47,606 nucleotides of DNA from Ruminococcus sp. (GTDB lineage Bacteria > Bacillota > Clostridia > Oscillospirales > Ruminococcaceae): contig JAFYGE010000084.1 of NCBI GenBank assembly GCA_017543335.1, positions 1 to 47,606 on the forward strand. Direction: 5' to 3'. The position numbers were made by a program, and so were the translations under genes. Numbering within the stretch: the first letter of the stretch is position 1; each line of letters begins with the position of its first letter. The notes beneath the pieces were generated by a model that was given only the letters and a program-made list of their open reading frames with translations, was not told the DNA's origin and did no database searches. Positions 31,668 to 40,800 of the stretch are shown here, piece by piece.

Positions 31668-33749
31668 TTATTCTTCTGAATTAACTGCTGATATTACCTC
31701 TGTAAGAAGATTTGCCGGGAGCTGCTCATAACGAACGAACTCGAATGTAAAGCTTCCGAGACCTCTTGTGGTCTGACGCAGATACATAGCAAAATCATGC
31801 ATCTCACGAACAGGTACTTCTGCCTGTATCAGAGTAACTCCATGACTTACCGGCTCCATACCAAGCACTCTGCCACGTCTCTTGTTAAGCTCGCCCATGA
31901 TATCACCGGTATTGTCGTCCGGTGCAGTTACCTTGAGCTCACCTATAGGTTCGAGCATTACAGGGTCAGCCTGTTTAAGACCTTCCTTATATGCGATAGA
32001 TGCAGCAGTTTTGAATGCCATTTCTGATGAGTCGACAGGGTGATATGAACCGTCAACGAGTATAGCCTTCAAGCCGACTACTGGACAGCCTGCAAGTACG
32101 CCCTTCTTCACAGAATCTTCAAGTCCCTTCTGTACAGCAGGGAAGTAGTTCTTAGGAACAGCTCCGCCGAATACTCTTTCCTCAAAGATGAGCGTATCAC
32201 TTACACATGGTTCAAACTCGATCCATACGTGACCGTACTGACCGTGTCCGCCGGACTGCTTCTTATGCTTACCTTCAACTTTGACCTTCTTTCGGATAGT
32301 CTCTTTGTAAGCTATCTTTGGAACTGTAAGTTTAACTTCAACTCCGAATTTGCTCTTTAATTTAGCAGCAGCGACTTCGATATGCTGTTCGCCGAGTCCG
32401 CTGAGTATCTGCTCTTTTGTATTGTCGTCCTGAACATATGTCAGGGTAGGATCTTCTTCGATAAGACGCTGCATGGATGATGAGATCTTAGCTTCATCGC
32501 CCTGAGCTTTTGCCTTGACAGCCATTGAATAGCAAGGCTTCGGGAAGTCCATTTCTACGAACTGTATTATACGTGCGGAATCGCAAAGCGTATCGCCTGT
32601 ATTTGCACCTATCTTTGATGCAACAACTATATCACCGGCATATGCACAGCTTACCTCGGTCTGCTTCTTTCCGCAGAGAGTGTAAAGCTTGCCTATCTTT
32701 TCAGTATTTCCTGTAGCAGCATTGATAACGTCAGTATTTGAAGTCAGCTTGCCGGACATTACCTTTATCATGGACATCTTGCCAACAAACGGATCAGCAA
32801 TTGTCTTGAATACGTAAGCTGAAAGCGGAGCATCAACATCACACGGAACTTCTGTTACATCCTTTGCAGGTGTATAAGCCTCTGAAGCGTACACCTCATT
32901 TGGTGCAGGGAGCAGCAGCTCAATCTCTTTAAGGAGCATATCAATACCTGAAAGATCAGCAGCAGATGTGCATACTACAGGTGTGATGATACCCTTGTTC
33001 ATACCGGCATGGATACCGTCGATAAGCTCTTTCTGAGTAAATGCCTCACCCTCGAAGAATTTTTCCATAAGTTCGTCAGAAGTTTCAGCTACAGCCTCTG
33101 AAACAGCTGCAACGAGTCCGTCTATACGGTACTCAAATTTTTCGGAAATTTCAGCTGTAGGCATATCTGTTTCAACAGGATTGCCCTTGCCGTCGTATTT
33201 GTAAGCTTTCATCTCGATGAGATTTACGTACTCAACTATCTGACCGTTGCTGATTACAGGTACAACTACAGGGCATACTGTAGGACCGAAAACGGTTTTA
33301 AGTTCAGTGAGCACATTAAAGAAGTTAGCGTCCTTATCATCGATCTTCGTAACAACGAACATCTTTGATTTTCCTTGTTTTACAGCCTCGTCATAAGCTT
33401 TTCTTGCTCCGACCTTTACTCCTGATTTAGCAGAAACTGTTATCATAACTGTATCTGCTGCACGAATACCTTCTATCATTTCAGCAGCAAAGTCAAAGAG
33501 TCCGGGGGTATCAAGAATATTTATTTTGTAATCGTTATATTCAAAGGATGCGAGAGAAGTTCCTATTGAAATTTTTCTCTTAATTTCCTCAGGATCGTAA
33601 TCACAAATTGTAGTTCCATCCGCAGTTTTACCAAGACGATCTGAAGCTCCTGCTTTGAAAAGTAATGCTTCCGCAAGAGAAGTTTTACCGGAACCATTAT
33701 GTCCGGCAAAAGCTATGTTTTTTACTTTGTTGACATCATATTCTTTCAT
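31668..33749 (-). CDS. Elongation factor G-like GTPase (EF-G paralogue)
   Basis: This 693-aa translational GTPase has G1 GHNGSGKT (16-23), G3 DTPG (80-83), G4 TKID (134-137) and the EF-G domain order to the C-terminus (HKKQSGGHGQYGHVWIEFEP in domain IV, RGRVLGMEP in domain V). Two traits separate it from canonical FusA: the G4 Asn is Thr (NKxD to TKID), and the switch I region (TADGTTICDYDPEEIKRKISI) is diverged. This matches the widespread EF-G-like or FusA2-like clade of unclear function in translation or ribosome rescue. It is not the str-operon copy, as no rpsL, rpsG or tuf is near. AGGAGA lies upstream. Confidence 0.88.
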   Translation of the reverse strand: MKEYDVNKVKNIAFAGHNGSGKTSLAEALLFKAGASDRLGKTADGTTICDYDPEEIKRKISIGTSLASFEYNDYKINILDTPGLFDFAAEMIEGIRAADTVMITVSAKSGVKVGARKAYDEAVKQGKSKMFVVTKIDDKDANFFNVLTELKTVFGPTVCPVVVPVISNGQIVEYVNLIEMKAYKYDGKGNPVETDMPTAEISEKFEYRIDGLVAAVSEAVAETSDELMEKFFEGEAFTQKELIDGIHAGMNKGIITPVVCTSAADLSGIDMLLKEIELLLPAPNEVYASEAYTPAKDVTEVPCDVDAPLSAYVFKTIADPFVGKMSMIKVMSGKLTSNTDVINAATGNTEKIGKLYTLCGKKQTEVSCAYAGDIVVASKIGANTGDTLCDSARIIQFVEMDFPKPCYSMAVKAKAQGDEAKISSSMQRLIEEDPTLTYVQDDNTKEQILSGLGEQHIEVAAAKLKSKFGVEVKLTVPKIAYKETIRKKVKVEGKHKKQSGGHGQYGHVWIEFEPCVSDTLIFEERVFGGAVPKNYFPAVQKGLEDSVKKGVLAGCPVVGLKAILVDGSYHPVDSSEMAFKTAASIAYKEGLKQADPVMLEPIGELKVTAPDDNTGDIMGELNKRRGRVLGMEPVSHGVTLIQAEVPVREMHDFAMYLRQTTRGLGSFTFEFVRYEQLPANLLTEVISAVNSEE

Positions 33750-33774
33750 GGTAGGTTTTCTCCTCTGAGTTAAA

Positions 33775-33802
33775 TTGTATGCAGATTATGCACTGCATAC
33801 AA
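33775..33802. promoter_or_regulatory. Inverted repeat at the EF-G-like gene's transcription start
   Basis: TTGTATGCAG (33775-33784) and CTGCATACAA (33793-33802) form a perfect 10-bp dyad with an 8-bp spacer, beginning 2 bp downstream of the -10 on the minus strand. It could be a repressor operator or a hairpin at the very 5' end of the mRNA. Confidence 0.5.
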
Positions 33803-33804
33803 AT

Positions 33805-33833
33805 ATTATAAACTATTTTTAAAACAATTTCAA
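33805..33833 (-). promoter_or_regulatory. Promoter of EF-G-like gene
   Basis: On the minus strand, TTGAAA (33833-33828) and TATAAT (33810-33805) are 17 bp apart. Confidence 0.65.
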
Positions 33834-33884
33834 TAGTAACTTAATATTTTCTACATTTTATATTACTGCCGGTATTAATAATTG

Positions 33885-35405
33885 TCAGATATGCACAACA
33901 GCTTTCTTATTTACTGTGCGATTTATCTTTATTTTTCCTAAAAGCATCATAATTGTGTAATATTCTGCACCCCATATAATTACCTCTGTTACCATAAAAA
34001 CAGGGGATTTGTTATCTATGTGCATCAAAAAAAATATGAGTTCTGATGCTGACAGCGTCATGAATGAATATACTACAGGTACTAAAATGCTTCTTATAAA
34101 GTTTATTTTCATGCCTGTAGTTCTTGTAAGAAAGATGAAGCGGCTGATATTTCCGATGATATTGCTTGCATAGTAGGAGAAAACTACGCCGTAAAAACCT
34201 ATTCTCGGAACAATGATAAGTACCGAGGATATTCTTATTATGTACTCTGCAAGATAATTCAGTGACGAGAAAGCTTGCTGACCTGTTCCTTTTATGATAG
34301 CTTCGAGCACTATCTCTAAGTAAATGAACAGGATAACAGGTGCAGTAAGGGAGATTATCTCGCCTGCAAGTTCACCTCCGCCGATAAGTTCGCCTATTGT
34401 TCTGCCGAAGCGGATAAGAACTGCCGATGCAAATACCGCATACATTATTGTAGAGTCCTTTATCCTGCCGGAAAGAGTCTGAATTCTTTCTCTGTTTCCG
34501 GCTGCGGAAGCCCTTGCGGTTTCGCTGACTATTATTCCGGACATTGAACACAATACCACTGACGGAAAAAATAATGTTGGTATGACTATAGCCTCAAAAA
34601 TACCGAATCTGCTGAGTGCTTCTGTAGCCGAGTCGCCGTTTTGTCGGAGGCAATATGGTATAAGAGCGTCATTTGTACTGCTCAAAAAAGTAGTAAGTAC
34701 ACCGCCGCCCATTATGGGTAACGCATATTTCATGTACTGCTTAAAGTTAAGTGTGCTATTTTTTCTTAGCGGACCATGTCCCCTCATGTATGCGACCGTG
34801 AAAAATATCATTGAACTGACATTTCCTGCTGCTATTCCGCTGACCATTATCACGCAAACGCTGTTATTAGCAGAATTTCCGGAAACTAATGTAACTCCGA
34901 CTATAAAAAGCGACTTCACAAGGAATTCGATTATATCACCTGCTGCTGTTACAGCAGACTTCCGGCAGGCATTGAAATATCCCTTTAAGCAGGACGATAT
35001 TGCTCCGCATATGAGTGCAGCAGGTATGAGCTTTATGGGACCGGATATGTCTGCTCCCTCAAAAAACATTCTCCCGACTCTGTCAGCTTGCATTACTACT
35101 GCCGCCGATACTATCACGCTCATTATCATGCACAGTTTTATGCCGTGAAATAGTACTTTGTCCGGCGAACCGTTTTTGTGTCCTATTTCTTCTGAGATAA
35201 GTCTGCTCGTACACAAAAAAGCGTTTCCGTTTGATAAAATACTTGCCATAGCAAGAAAAGCTCCGGTAAGGGAAAGCACTCCCATTGCCGAACTTCCAAG
35301 GCGGTCATTTATAAATACATTTAGCAGCAATGCAGCCGAGTCCAGAAACAGCTGCATCACTGTAAGCAGTACAGTATCTCTTATCATTTTATTTTTAATA
35401 AACAT
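33885..35405 (-). CDS. MATE/MurJ-like flippase or polysaccharide exporter
   Basis: This 506-aa, strongly hydrophobic protein with about 12-14 membrane spans belongs to the MOP exporter superfamily. The N-terminus FLDSAALLLNVFINDRLGSSAMGVLSLTG resembles SpoVB and other polysaccharide-biosynthesis or MATE proteins. The conserved C-terminal exporter region contains SSLNYLAEYIIRISSVLIIVP. The substrate is unknown. I start at ATG 35405 because GGGAGGGG lies directly upstream; a longer reading frame from 35486 would run through a hairpin and a repeat. The ribosome site is inside a predicted hairpin. No partner gene is adjacent. Confidence 0.78.
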   Translation of the reverse strand: MFIKNKMIRDTVLLTVMQLFLDSAALLLNVFINDRLGSSAMGVLSLTGAFLAMASILSNGNAFLCTSRLISEEIGHKNGSPDKVLFHGIKLCMIMSVIVSAAVVMQADRVGRMFFEGADISGPIKLIPAALICGAISSCLKGYFNACRKSAVTAAGDIIEFLVKSLFIVGVTLVSGNSANNSVCVIMVSGIAAGNVSSMIFFTVAYMRGHGPLRKNSTLNFKQYMKYALPIMGGGVLTTFLSSTNDALIPYCLRQNGDSATEALSRFGIFEAIVIPTLFFPSVVLCSMSGIIVSETARASAAGNRERIQTLSGRIKDSTIMYAVFASAVLIRFGRTIGELIGGGELAGEIISLTAPVILFIYLEIVLEAIIKGTGQQAFSSLNYLAEYIIRISSVLIIVPRIGFYGVVFSYYASNIIGNISRFIFLTRTTGMKINFIRSILVPVVYSFMTLSASELIFFLMHIDNKSPVFMVTEVIIWGAEYYTIMMLLGKIKINRTVNKKAVVHI

Positions 35406-35453
35406 ATGCCCCTCCCGTACACAGATAATTAATTCTATGTACAGAAGGGGCAT
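35406..35453 (-). promoter_or_regulatory. Hairpin enclosing the flippase ribosome-binding site
   Basis: ATGCCCCT (35406-35413) pairs with AGGGGCAT (35446-35453), and GTACA (35417-35421) with TGTAC (35438-35442). In the minus-strand mRNA, the 3' arm contains the GAGGGG ribosome site immediately before the start codon, so folding would hide it. Confidence 0.5.
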
Positions 35454-35461
35454 AAAATGAC

Positions 35462-35493
35462 AATGCAGGACGTGATTGTCCTGCATTCAGTCT
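35462..35493. repeat. Left copy of duplicated hairpin flanking MITE-like element
   Basis: A 26-bp unit (AATGCAGGAC...GTCCTGCATT, a 10-bp inverted repeat with a 6-bp loop) plus AGTCT. It is identical in its first 26 bases to the copy at 35738. Confidence 0.85.
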
Positions 35494-35731
35494 GTTGAAA
35501 AACTATAAAATAAAAGGAGCGTCATAATTAATAATGGGATTCCAAAGGGTTTTTCAACCCTTTGGTCAGGTCAAGGGCTGACAGCCCTTGTGGGGTGTGG
35601 GGCAAAGCCCAACATATAGCCGCAAAACGCTCCGCAAGGGGTGAATTCAAAAACAGTCCGGTGGACTGTTTTTGAAGAGGTGGACGCCCTGCATGAGAGG
35701 GCGTCCCCTAAAGAATTAATAATTTTTCAAC
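35494..35731. mobile_element. MITE-like element with terminal inverted repeats
   Basis: This 238-bp segment without a gene is bounded by 13-bp inverted ends (GTTGAAAAACTAT at 35494, ATAATTTTTCAAC at 35719-35731; 12 of 13 match). Inside are four further perfect or near-perfect hairpins: CCAAAGGGT/ACCCTTTGG (35542-35565), CAAGGGCT/AGCCCTTG (about 35572-35590), a 14-bp stem at 35646-35676, and GACGCCCT/AGGGCGTC (about 35684-35705). Its base composition is richer in G/C than the flanks. No transposase is encoded, so it would have been moved in trans. Confidence 0.7.
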
Positions 35732-35737
35732 AAGCAG

Positions 35738-35770
35738 AATGCAGGACGTGATTGTCCTGCATTTTAGTCT
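35738..35770. repeat. Right copy of duplicated hairpin, overlapping gatD stop
   Basis: The same 26 bases as at 35462 (35738-35763), followed by TTAGTCT, which runs into the gatD stop codon (35769-35771). Because this copy includes the gatD end, it is probably the original site and the copy at 35462 the duplicate. Confidence 0.85.
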
Positions 35771-36512
35771 ATTTATTGAGCAGTCTGCTAAGCATTACCT
35801 TTCGGCATTCTTTTTCAAGCTTATCATCAAGCGGCTGGAGCTTTATTTCCTCGCCGGTGTTTCTGCTTAAACAGTACTTTATCATGTGGTCGGTTACTTC
35901 CGGATTCTTTGCAAGACAAGGACCGTGAAGATATGTTGCGATAACATTTTTTTCGGTATATCCCTCTGCACTGCTCTTTGAGCAGTTTCCGTTTCCGTAA
36001 AGCACCTCTCCAAACGGAGTTTTAACATCTTGTGTCTGACCGCCGTGATTCTCGAATCCGACAACATTGACTTTCTGTCCGTCAATTTCAGCTTTTATGA
36101 CTATATTGCCTATACAGCGTTTTTTTCTGCTTGAAGGAGCTACTGTATAGTAGCTGAAAAGTCCGAGACCGGGTATCTCGTTTCCGTCGGCATCACGGTA
36201 ATACTTGCCCATGAGCTGGTAGCCTCCGCATATAAGGAACATGAAAACTCCCTTTTTATAAGCTTCGATTATACCGTCCCTGCATTTCAGAAGGTCTTCA
36301 GAGATATGCTGCTGTTCAAGGTCAGCACCTCCGCCTATATAGATCAGGTCATAGCTGGAAAAATCAGGCATTTCTGAATCCACAGAATACTTGTCTATCT
36401 GACACTCTATCCCACGCATTTTACAGCGGTATCCGAGTATCTCCATGTTACCGCTGTCACCGTAAAGGTCGAGCATATCAGCATACATATGAAGTACTTT
36501 TATCTTTTTCAT
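35769..36512 (-). CDS. gatD: Lipid II isoglutaminyl synthase, glutaminase subunit GatD
   Basis: This cytosolic glutamine amidotransferase supplies ammonia to MurT for amidation of the D-Glu residue of lipid II. The 247-aa length and motifs fit: MYADMLDLYGDSGN at the N-terminus, the nucleophile Cys95 in LICGGYQLMG, GFENHGGQT, and the catalytic His196 in TYLHGP, close to the positions known for Staphylococcus GatD (Cys94, His189). Its start overlaps the murT stop by ATGA, so the two subunits are coupled. A MITE-like element sits immediately after its stop codon. Confidence 0.94.
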   Translation of the reverse strand: MKKIKVLHMYADMLDLYGDSGNMEILGYRCKMRGIECQIDKYSVDSEMPDFSSYDLIYIGGGADLEQQHISEDLLKCRDGIIEAYKKGVFMFLICGGYQLMGKYYRDADGNEIPGLGLFSYYTVAPSSRKKRCIGNIVIKAEIDGQKVNVVGFENHGGQTQDVKTPFGEVLYGNGNCSKSSAEGYTEKNVIATYLHGPCLAKNPEVTDHMIKYCLSRNTGEEIKLQPLDDKLEKECRKVMLSRLLNK

Positions 36513-37849
36513 TCTGTTTTACCTCCATGCTTAGCGATATATCTTTTCAGAGCACTCCGTGTAGGCTGGACTGCTGTATAATTTGCTATAACAAATTTGC
36601 GTCCCTCAGTACTTGCGAGCTCCTCCACAGCTTTGTCAAGGTCAGGCTGGACTACGATATTTGACTGGTCATATCCAGAGCACTTTATTCTTACGGCAAT
36701 ATCGTAAGCTCTTGTACCTGATGTTACAACTCTTGTTACACGTTCAAATATGCTGAAATTTATGTCCCATATCCACGAAACATCAAGACCGTCCGCAACG
36801 TTGTCATTCAGAACAAATAGCAGTTCCTTTTCGCCCTGCATCTCGTTCATAACTCTGAGGGTCATATTAGCTCCAACAGGATTTTTGGCGAGATTGAGGG
36901 TCGTTTTTCTGTCTTTCAGCATAAAGTTTTCCATACGTCCGTTCTTGACCGTGTAGCCGGAAATAACTCTGTCAACTATTTTCTGGTCTATATTGTACAA
37001 CTTTGCAGCAGCAGCTACAGCGGTCATATTATAGACGTTGTAAATGCTGTTGAGTTTTGGAGAATATTCATGTCCGTCAGCAGTAAATACAGGCTTTTCA
37101 AGGTCAATATTGCTTGCAGTGATGTAAGGTTCATACTCGCCGAACTTACATTTCGGACAGTGGAATTTACCGATATGAGAGTACTGATAGTACTCGTACT
37201 CTAAAGGCTCTCCGCAGAACGGACAGAATCTACCCTCTGATGCTTCGAATATCTTATCGGTCGCAAACGCATAACGTTCGGCATGGAAGTACTTTACGTT
37301 CTTATTATTTGGATTTGCACGTCCGAGACGGGCTGTATTAGGGTCATCACCGTTGAGTATCAGGTTGCCGTTGAATTTCTTGCAGAAACCGTTTATCTTC
37401 TGGATAAGAGTTTCCATTTCACCGTTTCTGTCGAGCTGGTCCCTGAAGAAATCGAGTACTATGAGCGTATCGAGTTTCAGCTGAGAATATACTACAGGTA
37501 CATGGGATTCGTCGGTTTCGAGTATGAGATAATCCGCATCAACTTTTCCCTTCATATCGCAGTGCCTTAAAAGCAGCGAGCATATACCGGTATCGAGGTT
37601 ATTTCCCTCACGGTTGATTATGATTTTTTTGCCGCTTTTCTCAAAAAGCTGAGCTATACAGTTTGTGACCGATGTTTTGCCGTTTGTACCGGTTATCGCT
37701 ATTATCGGGCAGTCCACTTTGAACATCGACACAGCTTTGTGTCCGGATATATGCCAGAGTATTATTCCCGGAAGATTACCGGCATTCCGCTTCATCAGGC
37801 GGAGCATTTTTACTATGATCTTACCTATCAATATCTGAAGTCGTTTCAA
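36509..37849 (-). CDS. murT: Lipid II isoglutaminyl synthase, ligase subunit MurT
   Basis: This Mur-ligase-like subunit activates the alpha-carboxyl of D-Glu in lipid II with ATP and, with GatD, forms D-isoglutamine. The 446-aa protein has the P-loop GTNGKTS (54-60), a four-cysteine zinc ribbon (Cys209, Cys212, Cys231, Cys234) that is a MurT hallmark, and the C-terminal DUF1727 region (LNDNVADGLDVSWIWD). Translation starts at TTG 37849: GGAGG lies 6-7 bases upstream, and no ATG is available before the conserved N-terminus. It lies 28 bp after the helicase gene, in the same orientation. Confidence 0.94.
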   Translation of the reverse strand: MKRLQILIGKIIVKMLRLMKRNAGNLPGIILWHISGHKAVSMFKVDCPIIAITGTNGKTSVTNCIAQLFEKSGKKIIINREGNNLDTGICSLLLRHCDMKGKVDADYLILETDESHVPVVYSQLKLDTLIVLDFFRDQLDRNGEMETLIQKINGFCKKFNGNLILNGDDPNTARLGRANPNNKNVKYFHAERYAFATDKIFEASEGRFCPFCGEPLEYEYYQYSHIGKFHCPKCKFGEYEPYITASNIDLEKPVFTADGHEYSPKLNSIYNVYNMTAVAAAAKLYNIDQKIVDRVISGYTVKNGRMENFMLKDRKTTLNLAKNPVGANMTLRVMNEMQGEKELLFVLNDNVADGLDVSWIWDINFSIFERVTRVVTSGTRAYDIAVRIKCSGYDQSNIVVQPDLDKAVEELASTEGRKFVIANYTAVQPTRSALKRYIAKHGGKTE

Positions 37850-37877
37850 TTTTTGCCTCCGAATTAATCATCATCTT

Positions 37878-40800
37878 TTATTTTTCAACATAACTTATTT
37901 TGCCGTCATCGCCAAAGCTTATGTATCCCTTGCTTTTAGCCTGACGTATACCAAGTGCAAGTGCAGTTTCAAGTGCAGGAGTAACTCTTGTGAATCCAAA
38001 GAAATGAGCTGTTTCTCTGAGGAGATCGTCCCTCTGCATAGCTATTTGTCTGGTCATTATGAGCTTTATGCCCTGAGCGTACTCCTCAGGCGGAATGTCC
38101 GCAGCGTCTCTCCGCTGAGGATCGTCACAGATAGTTCTGCATTTCTCATACTGCTCCGGTTCCTGAGTATTCAGCCATACGAATTCAGTCTCGCCGGAAG
38201 CGATTATTTTTGCGTCGGCACGTTCAAGAGCAAAGTCGAAAGTCTTTTTCATATTAGCTCCCGGACGATTTATTCCCCAGCCTGCAAACACCTTTTTAGC
38301 AAGCATATTTTTCGAGATCGGGGCTTCGACCTTTAAAATGTCGTTGATGCACTTTGTTATCCTTGCGGAATTATCATCATTGAATGTCTCGGAAGTACCT
38401 ATTTCTCTGACGGTATAAGTCTCGTACTTATCACACATCTCGCTGACAGGAACTTCTTCTTCCTTTTCAAAAGCTATTTCCTGCTTAGGCTTAGGAGCGG
38501 CAGTTTCTATCGTTTTAGGAGTTCTGTAATTGTCCAGAGCTTTTTCAAGCTCCTTTTTTATCTTATCCAGAACACGTTCCTTATTATCGAGCCAGTCAAG
38601 GATATAGACGTTCATGACGTTCCAGCCGAGTCCACGGAGAACAGCAGGCTGTGACAATGTACGGTCATTAGCAGTACCGTTCTGATAGTGCGACAAGCTT
38701 CCGCAATTTATGCCCATGATATAAGTATCAGGTTTATCGGGATTGCATACAGCGACGTCTATCTTATAGTCTGAGCAGCCGACATTAGTCTTTGATGTAT
38801 AGCCTAACTTATTCAGTTCAGAAGCGAGTATCTGTTCAAATCCGTTATCAGAATTACTGTTTCCGCCTCTTACAGCAAGAGCACTTCTGCCTTTTGCGGC
38901 AAATTCAAGGAAGCCTTTAAGTCCCTCAACGCCGTCAGAGCGAGTCCTTGAAAGGTCTATCTGTTCCGGAGTTATTACTGAGAATACTATCATTTTCACC
39001 TTTGAACGTGAAATTGCAACGTTAAGTCTTCTCCAGCCGCCGTCCCTGTTGAGAGGACCGAAATTCATCGAAACCTTGCCTTCCTTATCAGGACCGTAAC
39101 CAATGGAGAACATGATAACATCACGCTCATCACCCTGTACATTTTCAAGGTTCTTTATAAGTATGGGCTCATACATTTCGTCAGCCCATTCTTCAAGCTG
39201 AGGATTCTGCCTGTAAGCATCCATGAGCATATCGTCTATGAGGTTCTGCTGAGGCATACTGAAAGTAACTACACCTATACTGAGTTTACGCAGTTCAGGG
39301 TCAGCAAGTCGTCTGCAAATTTCCTCAACTATAGCCTGAGCTTCTGCCTTGTTCTGTTTAGTTGAGCCTTTATCGTAGTAACCTTCAACGTGTACCCAGC
39401 TAACCTCTGATACCTGATCGTCAGGTGAGGGGAATGTAAAGAGCTTGTTTTCATAGTATTTAGCATTGCTGTATGCTATGAGACTTTCATGACGTGAACG
39501 ATAGTGCCACAGCAAATGCTTCTGAGGCATCGACAATGCAAGACAGTCATCGAGTACGCTTTCGAGGTCTTCCTTTTCGTAGTTTTCTTCATCGACCTGA
39601 TTTGACGTGAAGAAGCTTGTAGGCGGAAGCTGTTTAGGGTCTCCGACAACTATCACGTTTTCACCTCTTGCGATAGCACCAACAGCCTCGCAGGTAGGGA
39701 GCTGTGAAGCCTCATCGAATATTACAAGGTCAAATTTCGGATAAGACGGGTCTATATACTGAGCAACCGAGATAGGGCTCATCAGCATTACCGGACACAT
39801 TCTTCTAAGCAGATTAGGTATGCTGTCAAAGAGCTTTCTTATGGACATCATTCTTCCGTTGCTCTTTATTGCTTTCTGGAGTATGCCTATCTCGGAGCTG
39901 CCTGCTGCTGCACCGGCTGCCGGTATTTTAGAAGAAAGCTCTGCAACAAGCTCCTGCATGGAGAGCTTTGTGAAGTTATCCTGAGCTTCTCCAAGACGGC
40001 GGATAGTATCCTCAAAGAGAGTACCCTGAAAACCTGAGAGCAGCTTGCTGCCGGATATAACAGATGTGACCATAGTCCGGCATATATCAGCTTCAAATGC
40101 TGCACCAAGTTGATTATTGCTGACATTTCCGTCAAGGTATACATCAGCAACATTTTCTATACCGTAATTTTTCAGCTTTGAGCATATGCTTACGATGCCG
40201 GTCCATTCTTTAAGCTGAGGCAGAGCTCTTATCACAGCATCAGCCTTATCTGCCGCATATCCGCACCAGTTATCGCTGCAAAGCAATTTATCAGTCTTCA
40301 CTGCAAATTCACTTTCAAGCGTAGTTTTTACAGAATCCAGAGCATTATAGTCAGAAATTATCTTTTCTGAAACTACATGGTTTGCCGATCTCAGCGAAGG
40401 GTCACCGAATTTTTCAGCAAGTGACTGAGCTATGCGGAGTTTCTGTTCGCCGCTGAGCGGTGATGAAAGGATCTGTTCACGGAGATTTTTTGAAAGCTCT
40501 ATCGAGCTGCTGAGTATCTCCCAGTCAGTCTCTTCATCCTGCCATATACTGCCGAAAAGAGCTTTTATATCCGGAGAAGTTTCCTTGACGCTGCGGCTTA
40601 GCTCACCGAGTCTGTTCAGCTTGCCATAATATTCAACGATATTCTTTTTGTCGACTGTACCGGCAGACTTTGCATGAGCTGCAAGTTCATTCACGAGCTT
40701 TTTGCTCTTGAAGAATTTAGGGATAAACCACTTACTCTGTGCAGTTTTCCAGTTTACAAGAGCTCCGCTGCTGTCGAAAGCGAGTACGGAATTTTCAAAT

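Noticed and set aside
31668-33749. Canonical elongation factor G (fusA)
   Set aside because: G4 is TKID rather than NKxD, switch I is diverged, and no rpsL/rpsG/tuf neighbours are present; called an EF-G-like paralogue instead.
34582-35148. 188-codon plus-strand frame inside the flippase gene
   Set aside because: It is fully antisense to a clear multi-span membrane protein and lacks a start context.
35494-35731. CRISPR or structural RNA gene
   Set aside because: The internal hairpins differ from each other, and the unit has terminal inverted repeats, which fits a mobile element better.
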